Source of the DNA: Trichopria drosophilae
Taxonomy: Eukaryota; Arthropoda; Insecta; Hymenoptera; Diapriidae
Length of the DNA stretch: 64,000 nt
Direction of reading: 5' to 3'
NCBI GenBank assembly: GCA_030407085.1
Contig: CM059587.1
Span: forward strand, 28,989,001 to 29,053,000
Position 1 is the stretch's first letter. Each line of letters begins with the position of its first letter. Shown here in pieces: positions 49,481 through 61,395 of the stretch. The position numbers and the translations under genes were made by a program. Below the pieces are notes generated by a model. That model saw nothing but the letters and a program-made list of their open reading frames with translations, did not search any database and was not told where the DNA came from.

Positions 49481-51730
49481 CTCTCGTTGAAATCTGTCCA
49501 CAGTGCGACCGCAGTCAAAGGTAGTCGCATGTATACGCAAAAACACGTTTTCCGAGTCGACCCCCTTTTCATATGACATCCCGTATTATCTCTTCTTAAT
49601 GCAGCGCGTGCGATCATCCCTCCGGCCTTTCACAACTGTCTTACTTTCGTGCTCGTCCGCACTCAGCAAATTAGCCCCTCGGGAATGCACGCAGTGGCCT
49701 CTTTTTTTTTATTCCAAGTTTCGCTCGCAAGTATTCACTGCCTCTTGTTGTCCCGAGCCGGCAAACCTACAATCATCTGCTGATCTTGTAAGCTCCCGGG
49801 TGTATTTTTATAACGGTCAATCAAAACATACAAGGTTCGAATTTCCTAACGCGAACTCCCAATCGTCTCGATCCTATTGTGACGTTATAATCCGGGTATG
49901 GGAAGGGTTTAAACGCGTAACAGTCAATGCGAACCTTAAATAGAATCGATTCATAACGTGAGAAATGATAATAATAACGATAATCATTGTTGGAATCATC
50001 TTCTTGATACGTGGAATTAATGTGTACCAACGTTGTTGCTCTTACGGAAATTCCGTGAAGAATTTGTACAACGCGTGTAATCTAGGATCAGAGTAATGGG
50101 ACACAGAAAACGCATGTCACAAAGAAAACAGTACCACCAACTGATGTATTCCCGATGACTGTCCAGATGCTGGAAAACGTCATTCTCTCATGACACCATC
50201 AGCGATATACACGGCAAAGTTTAGTATACAGGTTTCTTGTCTGTCGTTTTGAATAACTGGATCAACTCAAAATTCTTTCAGTAATCAATGAGGAGTACTG
50301 TGTTTCATGTAATCAAAAAAATATTGTGGGAACCTATACACAAAAATGGTTGAAACTAATAAATACTAACCAGACAAATTTTTTATAATGCTTAATTTGT
50401 TGTTTTCAAAAGGTTCCAACAGATTGGCAAATGGTTAATATTGTATTATTTGAAAGATGCTCTTAAATGCACATGTCTGTAAATAACTCAGTTACTAGTA
50501 GAGTTTAATTGTTTAGCTATCAGTCATGAGTATTGTCGTGCTAGATTTAGAAATTTGAAAAAACAGTTTAGAGTCATCTGATGCCATAAAAATTACCTTT
50601 TCGATTCAGCACGTGGCCACTTTTCGTCCTATGTATTAGATAAGGATTAATAAGTCACAAACTGTAAAAATGGTCATATTCACACATATGTAATCGAAAT
50701 AGTACTTTTCGTACCAGCGATGTAAAATAAGAGTTTCATGTCTGGGTTGGTGATGGCACATCCGAATTCCGAGGAATCACTATGTGAGGCGTAAAACTGT
50801 TATTTTACGCCCTTGGTTCGAACAGTACTATTTTGAAATTGACGACCAACTGAAAGAATCTCGTAGATATTAAACGGAATACATCTCCATCAATAATTAT
50901 TTAACAAACTTCTTCCCGTATCTCGAAGTACACAAAGGTTCTCGAAATCGATGCTTTTAAGAGTGTCGCAATTTAACCGATTTTTTTGGCGGTCACTGAC
51001 CGACCATCGTGCACGCGTGTAGGTCGACAAGCAGCACCCATGAAGCAGGAAAACCTACGTTGACGGTTGTTTGATTGGTAAGAAATGTGTACAGTTGCGG
51101 CCGGGTTATATAGCAAACTCGTGGACTTTCTCATGACCGCGCGATCCACAAAGACTCCCCACGGCATGACTGGGTTCCCCGGCTTTATGCCGACCGGGTC
51201 GCAAGAAACGTGCCGGTTCTTTAACGGCCCGTTGTTTGTTTAATAAATACATATTTAGTACATATGCCGGGTACATAAGCTGGGAGGACCGGCTGCGCCC
51301 ATTTTTATTTCCAAGTTTTGTTGTCATAGGATCGGGAGTTAGGTTGCATCGCTTTCTATTCCCCTGTTTATCTCCTCCCCCTCGACCGCCGATTCCCCCT
51401 CGTGCTTGTCATCTTAACCCCTCGATCTCTCCACGAAATGCCGACGTCAGTGGCTTAACCAATTCCCGATGCCTTCGTCGCCGTCTTTGGTTTCATTTCA
51501 AATGGATTTCGAGAATTTTCAGCGACCTGGTGAACTTCACATAGCTGGCCGCTCACTAAAACTGTGTTAAGAATGATACTTTTTAGACCCTACTGCACTG
51601 TTCAAAAATGAATAAGATCAATCATATTCAATAGACATGTCCATAAAGCACGATTCATTGCCAATGTCAAAGCATTTAATTGGAAAAATTAATAGATATC
51701 AGTAATTTTAACGTTTTACTTAAATAATTT
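49481..51730. other. Non-coding DNA with two GC-rich patches
   Basis: Patches at 49500-49930 and 50960-51500 have raised GC and CpG. The first carries a 146-codon plus-strand frame (49503-49943), Ser-rich and without a recognisable domain. The second has frames open on both strands. The remainder is AT-rich. None is supported as a gene. Confidence 0.4.
50788..50811. repeat. Perfect 9-bp stem hairpin
   Basis: GGCGTAAAA, six bases, TTTTACGCC. Perfect complement. The GCGTAAA word recurs near 62.8-63.0 kb, so it may belong to the same dispersed motif. Confidence 0.6.
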
Positions 51731-51772
51731 AGTTATAACAAAAAATGCAATGGAACGATTAACACAATATTT

Positions 51773-51792
51773 ACACAATATTTAGTAAATTC
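51773..51792. repeat. Third copy of AATATTTAGTAAATT core
   Basis: Shares 15 identical bases with the arms of the 41.3-kb element. It stands alone, so it is probably a remnant end. Confidence 0.35.
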
Positions 51793-51799
51793 AACCGAA

Positions 51800-54700
51800 A
51801 CGGTATGTAAATAAATATGCCGAATTTATTCAAATGTCAAAAAATATCGTTAAGTACAGGTATCATCAGGATTATCACTTATATGAAAATTCTAATATTA
51901 AAACTACCCAATGTGGAATGGTAACTAGTTTAATTTTAAATTTCCCCCATGAATAGGAGTAATACGGAGCGTACCATAGGGGAGGCTATAGAAGATTCTG
52001 CAATCTATGGTTATTTTATTTTCTTATATTTTTCTTTTATTTTTTTTACCAACTCTATAATCTATTTCAGGATAATATGGAATCCATATTTCGCCAATTT
52101 TTTAAATTTTAGAGATTGGCATGTACCATTTTTGTCGTTTTTTTTAAAATGCCTCTAACTCAAATGATTAACAATATAATCATATTAATTTAATAACATT
52201 TAAAATAACATAATACAATTAATTCGTTTTCGGATATTTTGTGGCCATATATTTTGTTTGCATATTATGGTTTTAAATGTTTTGGACCATGTTTTTTAGG
52301 GCCCGGCATTTTTGTCTGGTATCCATTATGATACCAGATTATCGTCATATTTTTGATATAGTTTTAAAAACCTAACATAAATCAATATGTTCATGAGAAA
52401 ATGAGACCCAAAACATTTAATAGGGCCAATCGCATTTATTAACACTGAAATTCTATTGAAGCTCTATCAAAGAGTTGTTAGGTTATTCCACTCAATCAAA
52501 TGTAGAAAGTAACTATTTGAATCGTACCAAAGCGGCCCTCGAACATTTATTAAGACCAGACAATGAGATAGCGCTAATAACACATTACGTAAATTAAAAG
52601 TAAGTTGATGCAGCTTTCAGCCAACAATCGTAAGGTCCCAATTTAGAGTCCCGGTGTATAGATAATATTAATTTCGGTCTACGGTTCTTTTTAAAGAAAT
52701 GTATACCTTTTATTGATAAGTCAATAAAAAAATGTATTTAAATATGAACATAACGTGGTAATCCAGTATGCATCAATAATAAATCTAAATACTTCTAAGT
52801 AAGATCTAAATCCATAAGTACAATCATGAAACGGACTCCTCCCACGTATGAAAAAAAAATAAGCTCAGAATTTCATAAAATGAGTACCCAATACTAAGAT
52901 ATTTTAAAGCTATAAATACCCTACATTCAAAGCATTAAAAAATATAAGAAACACAAATAAATTAAGCTTACACGATGGAACTCTTATTAGATGTCTGCAA
53001 CCGTTATACCAGAAGTGTCCAAGAATTGACAAAAGGTAATAAAAAATGCATAAATAAATATTAATGTCGTAATTTTTTCACATGGTACAGTGTTGATTTT
53101 GTGCTGGCACGTAAGAAGCAGCGTTGGGAGACAGAAGAGACTTCACAGTTGTTTCGACAAACAGCCAGCACTCGTTTCTCAGTAAACCACATGCTTAATC
53201 TCAATCTGCCAGCTTGAGTCGCGTCAAGTGCATCACTAGCCTCGGTGCATGTTTGCATTATGCATGATTTCTGAACAATTGCGCATCCGCCTATCCTGGG
53301 ACACCATATACAAATTTCGAAGCGTTTTCCAATATCCCAAATCGATCGATTACGAAGAAACCTAATGCGTATATAGATTATATGCGACTATGGTCGCGAG
53401 TCTGTTTGGTTTGTAATAAACCATCATGGGTACATTTTGATTGATTAATTCCTCACATGGTACGTAGGGTGTGGGTATCCAGCTTGCAAATCGATTCATT
53501 AATTAGGTTCCCAAACACGTCACTTGGAATTCCTTATAAGGGTGGGAATTTTATATTTTTCTGATTCAGTCATCAATATGATATTTTTAGTTATTCGCTG
53601 GAGTGTATTGGAATTTATTTGAACCTTTTTTAATAACATCCTTGCAGAACCATCTCACCTATAAGGGTTCTAAACGCAAGACTTTACGTAGTCGATTTCA
53701 ATGACGACTTTAAATCTTAAATCGGTCTAAAAATATTAAAATATCCAGGATTAAATGAATTTGAAAATTACGACTTCCAATTTGGCGTTTAAGAGATGAA
53801 AATATGTATTTTCTTTGTTGATAGTTCGTATTCTTGAGCACATAGACTACTTTTATTTTAACTTCTCATCGCGATTTTATATTCAAAGTTCTCGAGGTAC
53901 AAAATGATGGATCCAAAATGGAGTATAAATTAAGTAAAAATTCTGATAATGTGTAATGTCACCAACTTCCATTGGTTATTATTGGAATATTAATGGAAAA
54001 ATATATTTCGTTTTAAAAAAAAACCTTAGGTATATTCTTTCCAGTTTGTTATTCTTGAATTAAAAATCCTTAAGAAGTTGAAAATATAAGACGAATATGT
54101 AATGAAGAATTGAAAATAAGGGTTATTTGTTGGTCATTAAGTTGAACTATTATGAAAACAATAATAGGCTTACGTCTGTTATTCCAGATCTGCTGTATTC
54201 ATTAGAAAAAAAGGAAGGGAGACTGAACTGGATCCTTGATCCGATTTCGCTCATTTCCGCACTCCATGAAAAGAACCTCGAATTTCTTTCTAGAAAAAGA
54301 TCTATCAGCTGCTTTCTTCAAATGTTTAAAGTATCAGACCTACATTGTAACGGATTCTAAACGTGCAATCAGTATAATTTTTTAATTGTTTAACATATTC
54401 ACATTTCATATTGTCATAATTATATTAAATAAATTCAGATCAATAAATCTTAGAGAAATAATTAATTGTTTGAAAATAAACAAATTTTTGTTGCATGCAT
54501 TTGTGATACCGAAATATGTTCAAAATAAAATTGAATGCCTGCTTTCATTATAAATGCAGAGAAGAGAGTGAATTCAACCAATAATATAGGTTATATGATT
54601 TTTTTTTATAATATACAATAAACTGTAATGACATTACCTATTTATCTTAATTAAATTAATCAAAATTAATCGCGTGTAATGCAACAATCATTTGAAATCT

Positions 54701-55957
54701 TGTAATTAATATAATTTATTATAATTTTAATCAATAATATTAATAAAAATTGTTATTCGTAAATACTCTTCGCAGCAGAGAGCAGACCGCATTTACCTTT
54801 TTTTATAAATTTTTCTGAAAAAAAGGTTTTTTAATATGAAACAGTTCGATTTAAAAAGTAAATTGAAGTGAAAACAGAAATAGGATCCTTAGTTTACATG
54901 ATTAGATAGATGATGTATGCCTTAACCTTTTCATGGGAGACTATATTTGATTTTTTTAACTTCAATGTATCTACTTTGGAGATGACAATAAATATGTAAA
55001 TGTTTACTCAACTACAGTAAAATGTAAATCTTCGGATGTACTCCCTCACACGGTAAATATTTTAACCCGACATATTTCTGAATCCGGATTTCGAATATGA
55101 TAATCAAAATTGTCGGTCAGCACTACTAAAGCCAATATTTATTAGTTTTGCAGGTGACGTTTATTAAGTGTAAGAAATATTAGGAAAAATATTTGTTGCA
55201 TGATTTTTATATCAAACGTCAGTACTTTGTGCAGCAGGTTTAATACGAGCATAATCATCATCATCGTCACTTGTATTGTTATTATTGTCGTTAAAATTTG
55301 TACCAATTATTTGCAAAAAGACTTATATTCCTGCACACTAAGACACATTTAAGTTACAAACTCATTAAATGTAATGTATTAGTGGACATAATTCTACATT
55401 CAGTTACATATCACATTTAACAGTGTACGCACTGGCGTGCAAAATAGTTTAGTACATCAAGGGCGGAAACGAAGTTATTGCAAAAGGGCATTTGCGGTAC
55501 CCGGCGGCAATCAGTGCTTCTCCGACTACTTTACCGCCACGTAAAGACGAGAATTTGTACAGGTGTGACAAAAGATTAAAAGTTTAATAAGAACAAAACT
55601 ATTAAATATACGTTTATTACAAGTTAGTTTGGTTTAAAAACAATGGATATGTATCATATAAACGTTTAGAGGTAACACGTGCATTAAACCATCGTAAAAT
55701 GTGTATGTTACACGAACGTGTGTTTTAAACAATGAAAAATCGCTTATCAAATAAATTAAAATCATGTATGTTTAAATTTCGTCCAATACGTGTAATATTA
55801 TATATATAAATGCAGAATACGAAAAACGATACAATTTGTTAAACATACTTTGGTTATAAAACACATTTGCAAATGTTTGGAATCTATATTTTTCAAATAA
55901 GTTCATAAATTTAATACAACAATTAACTTTCTTATGATGTTCACATAACCCTTAAAT
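51800..55957. other. AT-rich non-coding DNA
   Basis: No gene or clear element. TTAAATGTTTTGG at 52273-52285 is inverted at 52408-52420 and may mark a small decayed element. 53880-53935 has words similar to the shared transposon module (TCTCGAGGTAC ... GGATCCAAAATGG). 55430-55570 is a CpG-rich stretch without a frame. Confidence 0.5.
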
Positions 55958-55969
55958 CCCCCCCCCCCC
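55958..55969. repeat. C homopolymer
   Basis: A run of about 12 C residues in AT-rich DNA. Confidence 0.9.
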
Positions 55970-56159
55970 TTTTCTAGCAAACATAAACCATGGTAATATG
56001 TAAATGCTTCTCACGAGATCATTAAAAATTTTATACAATTCTGTCATATATACTCATCACTGTTACAAATTCGTTATTAACTACCCAAACTCTAATGGTT
56101 TTATGTGGAATATTGCTATGCTTATGTTATGCTAACCATTTCAATAATTGTCTGAAGTA

Positions 56160-57862
56160 TTTTCGAGGTCACTAATTACGAATCTTCCTCAACAGCACCG
56201 AACTTTACGATGAGGTTAAGTAAGCTAAAATTATTGTAAAGTTGAACATTTCTGACAATCTTAGTTAATTTTACCGTTAGTGTTATGTGGGTTGTCAGTT
56301 TTTAAAATTCCAGACTGTGGAAGCAATATGTCGGACGAAAAATTGGCACATCGAAATGGTATTGATCTGAATCCTTAAGTACTTAAGGAAGGTTGATAAT
56401 GCATTTTGGAAATTCACCGCCATTTAAACCGACATTTTGAAACTATATTCTTTAACTAAATTTTTCCAAATTTCCACGTAATCTTGAAGTCTTTAATAAT
56501 AATTTCATGATCTAAAGAACCTTCGAGAAGTTTCAAGGTGAAAAAACCGATTTATAAGCTGAAAAATTGAATGTTTGTTCCCATAAATATAAACAATTGT
56601 TCGCATTTCAATCTTCTGATTTTCAACATTACAAATTGAAAAAGCTCCTTAAAAAATATCTTGATATGAATTTTCAGAAATTTATCTAAAATTATCTGTA
56701 AATGCCAAGATCATTGAATCGAATGATTTAAATAATTGATTTTTTTAATGTAATATAGTTAAAATAACCATTAAACCACAATTTAAAAAAGTGACAGAAG
56801 CCGTGGAAAGAAAAATTGCGATCACTAATATTACAACAAAACTAATTTTTTGCTTTTTAAAATTATATGTTTATGTTTGTTTTTATTTCTTTATTTTTTT
56901 TTTGTTACGCATTACATTAAACTTCATTTTATATTTCATTTTTTCCACAATTAAAACTTGTTAACCCTTTAAAGCGTAAATTTCATTTGACGTGAAAAAT
57001 CGATGGAATTTGTTCAATCCAAAATGGCGAATCGAAATGTAAGAAATTGCACAGACCATTTGTCACTTTTCTGGCTTAAACCTTTATAAATGTTAAAAAT
57101 ATACTGCATGAAATGTCAAGCAAAAAAGTCTGTTATACCAAAATTCGATCCGATGTCTTCAATTCGATTGTCGCGCCATTGAAGTTTAAAAAAAAATCAT
57201 TCATTTTTAGAATAACTTGTCTTTTTCGGAGTTATCTTAACATCAACTAGCCTCTGAATATCAGAATAAAATCTTCTGAATTTGGTTGAATATATCGAAT
57301 TAAGGGTGCTTTTTTGGAAAAAATCAAGTATTTAATGATTTTCACTTAGTGGCACCAAATTTAAAAATTCGAAAAAATTTAACAAAATGCAGATTGTGAA
57401 GATGCAATTTTGAGAAAAAAAATGGCGGTGCCAACTCCACATTTAGCTAGTCCAAATTTTGAAAATTTCAATATTTTTTTCTCGTTGTGTATAGGCTGTT
57501 GAGTAATAAAAAAAATATTGTTGTGTGTTTTGATAAGTACTATTTTTCTGATTTTTTGCACATTTTTAAGTTGTGTAGTTTTCGAGAAAAAAAATAAAAA
57601 CCGAAAATTACCAGTTTTAACGATACGCGATCAGTTAAATAGATAAAGGTTTGAAACTTTCAGGAAAATACACATTTGGGATGACAAACATACTGTCATT
57701 TTTTCAATAAAAAAAAGGAGCTGGGGCAATTTTGACATTCTTATCCGGCTATGCCCTATATGAAATTGAAAATGGCAGATCCAAGATGGCGAAACAAAAA
57801 TACTTGATCGTAATGACACTGGGTATTTTCAAGGTTGCTAATAATTACGAATCGAACCTCTG
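56160..57862. mobile_element. Cluster of decayed non-autonomous DNA elements
   Basis: Fragments related to elements elsewhere in the window lie here. TTTCGAGGTCACTAATTACG stands at 56161. TTGGCACATCGAAATGGT at about 56346 is also inside the 37.7-kb element. TTAACCCTTTAAAGCG at 56961 is a piggyBac-like left tip. GGCACCAAATTTAAAA lies near 57352. AAATGGCAGATCCAAGATGG at 57770 differs at one position from the copy in the 15.7-kb element. Boundaries cannot be set. No coding frame. Confidence 0.55.
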
Positions 57863-58097
57863 CATTCAAAAAAATGTTCTGGTTAAATCCGACCGTTCTA
57901 TTTTTTTTGCTTATAATAACCAGAATTTTAGATAGTTTAATTAGAAAAATAATTGTTTTACACAACATCTTTAGTTAAACCGACGATATTTCTGGTTAAA
58001 TCAACCAGAATACTGGTTATTAATTTGAACCGGAAAAAATAATAAGGGCCTGTTTAATCATATTTTCTGGTTATTTTAACTATTTCTTTTCTGAATG
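57863..58097. mobile_element. Palindromic MITE with CATTCA tips
   Basis: CATTCAAAAAAATGTTCTGG on the left; TCTGGTTATTTTAACT then TTTCTTTTCTGAATG on the right. CTGGTTAAA/TAACCAGAA words occur in alternating orientation along the 235 bases, so it folds into a hairpin. It appears to be inserted into an older repeat, because the shared module is cut off at its left edge. Confidence 0.6.
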
Positions 58098-58430
58098 CGA
58101 TTTTGACAGAAAAAATCACTAAAAGTTTGCTATGTGGCTCAGGCGAAAACGCACTGGAGCTGGGGCAATTCTTATCCGGCTAGGTCCTTTAACGCTGGTT
58201 TTAAAATCAAAATACCCGAGTACCCAGTTTCACATTATTTATGAAACAGTTATCATTCGAGATGCATTGTTTGTTAAAAAACGATTTCCTGAAGAAGGAT
58301 TAAAAGACTATTGAGAAGTAAAGATCACCCCTGGATCGCGTCCTTGAAACCCCATGAGCGCGCTGGATCGTTCTGCCGCGATATTTTTATGCGGGGGCAC
58401 GAGGAAAGAGCGAAATTCGTTGTACGTACG
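58098..58430. other. Flank of the TE cluster with a duplicated segment
   Basis: GGAGCTGGGGCAATT (58156-58170) followed by CTTATCCGGCTA repeats the sequence at 57717-57751 in the same orientation. No gene. Confidence 0.45.
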
Positions 58431-58760
58431 GTATACGTGATTGAAAAAGAAAGGAATGAAAGAAAGAGACAGTAGTAGGGCGACGTGCCACGTATGACGT
58501 ATGGTAGTTCCTCGACCGCGTTGAATGGTCGCCTCTTATAATATATAGGAAGGAAAGAACGAGAAGAAGAACGAGGGAGAGCGAGCGAGACGGCGGAAGG
58601 GAAAGAGAGAAGGAGAGAGGAAGAAAGAAAGATCGCGTATGTGGAATGAGTGAGAGAGGCGTGTGTATAGAAGGGGGGAAGAGCGGAGGGAGACGGCGCG
58701 ACGGTGGTCGGTCTCGGGCGCGCGGAGGGAAGACGAGGGAGGGGAAGGCTAAAAGCAGGC
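58430..58760. other. Purine-rich, CpG-containing tract
   Basis: The plus strand is dominated by A and G (GAAAGAAAG, GAGAGAAGG, GAGGGA) with interspersed CG. The 158-codon minus-strand frame (58325-58801) is a Ser/Pro/Leu-rich by-product of this composition. It may be an upstream promoter region of the putative transcript to its right. Confidence 0.45.
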
Positions 58761-58799
58761 CTGTTGGTTGGTTTCAACGATATTTGTTTATATTTACAC

Positions 58800-59287
58800 A
58801 ATAAGCAACAGCCCCACCGGTCGGCCCGCTCGGCATGCCTGTGCCGCGTTTAGTGTTTAGTCCTCGCTACTCCGTCGACGCGTTCACGTTAACATTTTGC
58901 TTTCGAACTCTTCACCTATCCATCCAGCGAACCATACATCCATCCATCCAGCCGTCCATCCATCCATACTAACCCATCCGTCTCCACTTGCCGCCCGCAT
59001 CGCTCCGTCTTCCTTCCGCGTGTCGTCGACCGCGTGTTTACCGTACCCCCCTCTCGCTCGCGCCCGCTCCCTTTTGTATTCCGCGTTCTCTGTCGTCGCG
59101 GTGCCAAAAAAAAAAAAAATAGGTGGCGTGTTCCTACGCAAGTCTCGTGTATGTCCGTATGTAAATCACGTGACGTGTGCAACAGTGCCGAGTGCAAGGT
59201 TCAAGTTCAACGGAGGAATAATATACGCGGGGGAGTGGGAGTACGCCTGGATCATTATCTCTTTTACCGGCGGAGCCATTATCACAG
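58800..59287 (+). other. Possible 5' exon / promoter region
   Basis: Composition flips here from purine-rich to pyrimidine-rich on the plus strand. The stretch is CpG-rich, contains imperfect CCAT repeats (58915-58975) and an A13 run (about 59106), and ends in a good splice donor, ATCACAG then GTGACG, at 59287/59288. Plus frames of 85 and 134 codons are open but overlap minus frames of 85-121 codons and have no domain. I read it as a candidate untranslated or short first exon of a gene extending beyond the window; this is inference from composition and one splice site. Confidence 0.3.
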
Positions 59288-59984
59288 GTGACGAAACTTG
59301 ACATTCTCCAAGATTCGGAGCATCGAAAACCGCTGCAATTGGAAAGACATTTGCTGCGGGAATACATGCCCGCGAATCGCGCCAGTTTTAAAATAGCGAT
59401 GCCGCAATTGGACTTTTCGGAATAATGGACGCGTGCGCGAAAGTCTGGCACGTATGGTCGGCATCGCTCCGTCTTCATCGGATTTAGAGCCGTGGACAAA
59501 GACGACGATCCTGGGGTTACTGGCCAGTTGTTCCTACCCGACGATCGTTTCCCTCGTTTGTTTACCTACACTGCGTGGGGAAAGTGCATGCTTCTTTCAG
59601 GAATCCATGATCAGAGAAATTTTCTCCTATAAGGATATTTGCCAAGTGGACAGACGTCAGAATAACCAGTGACAAGTAATTGGATCGCTGACGATTTATC
59701 GCCTTTATCCGACATTATTTATCCGATATTATCCGCCAGATGGCGAATCACCTGGTCTATTGCGTGAATTTCTCCAAATCGACATTTGCTCCAATTACTG
59801 GGTATCAATTGGCATTACTACCGGTAGATGTCAACGCAACCCACAAGCGTTTAGCGCATTTCCATACCTTATTTCTATTTATCACGTAATAACATTGCAT
59901 TGAAATTGGACCATTCCAATCCTAATGAACAATTCAACAATTGAGAGTTGAATTATAACGATCAAACGCAACTAATATAGTGAG
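59288..59984. other. Non-coding DNA after the CpG island
   Basis: GC-rich up to about 59560, then AT-rich. Contains CCGCCAGATGGCGA at 59733-59746, a reasonable match to the CTCF core (CCASNAGATGGCG type). No coding exon recognised. Confidence 0.35.
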
Positions 59985-60108
59985 CTTCTCTTATTCTAAC
60001 TTTTCCTGGACTTAATAATTATGGTGACAGTCTTTAATTTTAAGATTTTTCTTAATATTATCAGAGAGCTATAGCCGGATAAGAAGACAGGAGTTAAAAT
60101 AAGAGAAG
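59985..60108. mobile_element. 124-bp inverted-repeat element
   Basis: CTTCTCTTATTCTAACT on the left is matched by the complement of AGTTAAAATAAGAGAAG on the right with one difference. The interior contains TAGCCGGATAAGAA (60072-60085), the inverse of a word repeated at 57.7 and 58.2 kb. No duplication recognised at the edges. Confidence 0.55.
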
Positions 60109-60356
60109 ATCGACAATAACGTTGTAGGCTAAACAGGTTAATTGTTATTGTCCCAAGATTATAACCAAGGGGGAAAGGACGACCCACCTAAACGTGGGTC
60201 CTAACCAAACCAAAATCGACCACAACTCTTTGCATCTATCTCTTTACAACTATCATCTTGTATCCTGCGTACGTGGAAATTGACACCCCGTTTTCTAATT
60301 CTTAATGCCGCTAATATGCAGAGTTATAACGTACAACATTGAACTGAATAACTATA

Positions 60357-60635
60357 GAAATGTTTATTTGGACATTTTTTCGGTTCGATTATTTAATTTT
60401 TTGGTCCTCGATTGTCACCGGATTTGGTGCCCGTTATGGACCTTAATCTTAATGAATATACAGAAGTCCATATATTTATAAAAATTAATTTATCATCGGA
60501 CGATTGAAAGAGATTTTATCTATTGAAAAAAAATAGGCTTCCATATATTGGTCCATAACAAGCAACAAGTCCGGTGGCAAACGAGGACCAAAAAATTAAT
60601 TAATGGAGCCGAAAAAATGTCCAAATAAACATTTC
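60357..60635. mobile_element. 279-bp MITE with about 86-bp inverted repeats
   Basis: GAAATGTTTATTTGGACATT is present at both ends in inverted orientation without a mismatch. Inverted similarity continues through TTTTTTGGTCCTCG and CACCGGA to TTATGGACC, covering about 86 bases per arm with few differences. The arms are the best preserved of the small MITEs here, suggesting a recent insertion. No clear target-site duplication, so superfamily is open. Confidence 0.75.
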
Positions 60636-60639
60636 TTGA

Positions 60640-61390
60640 TTTATTTAAAAATATTCACGGTTCGAAGTAACGGCAAAAAACGTCTTGCAATTTTAATTTA
60701 ATTGAACTGAATATTCAATTACAGCAAGAAAACGATTTTTTGCCAAAATTTGTAAACGAGATAAACACTAAAGCGACACGTATTGCGAGTAACCTTGCCA
60801 TCTAGCAGTGCGAAAAATATGCTTCATTACAGTCGAGATAATTGTTGTAAAGAACATTTTGTCCATGTAATTTTTATCATCTATTTATACATAAAAAATA
60901 TCTGGCAGGTGACGCCCCAAACGAATCTCACGTACAAGGATTTGTTAACTATTTTTCGGGAATTTTGGCCAAAATATTTTGTTTAATTTTTAGATCCATT
61001 ACCACTTTTTTAAAAACCCTGAAAATTTCTCTTATTTCCATAAAGCTGCGCTATTTGTTATTCGGAAAATGAGTATTTGTAAAAGAACGAAATAAGTGGG
61101 ACATTTTTTTCTACTTAGGAACTACAATATTCGTGAAATTATCGTTTGCACATTTGCAAACAAAAAAATCACAGTACAGAAAGTAATACAGCATGAATCG
61201 AGATTTAAAAAAAAAAAAATTATTTTTATAAAGTTATACAAAATTACTTAAAAAAAATCGAAATGAATGAACAAAAAAAAGGTCACGATTATTTATAACC
61301 TCATTTTCTGCCCTAGGATTACATAAAATAATAATTTATTATTATACAATAATAGTAATAATTTTTGTTCAAATAGAGTTTGGAAAGTTC
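60640..61390. other. AT-rich non-coding DNA
   Basis: Nothing recognised; several A homopolymers. Confidence 0.55.
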
Positions 61391-61395
61391 TGGTT

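Noticed and set aside
49503..49943. 146-codon Ser-rich frame as a gene
   Set aside because: No recognisable family or splice context; lies in a GC-rich patch with an overlapping opposite-strand frame.
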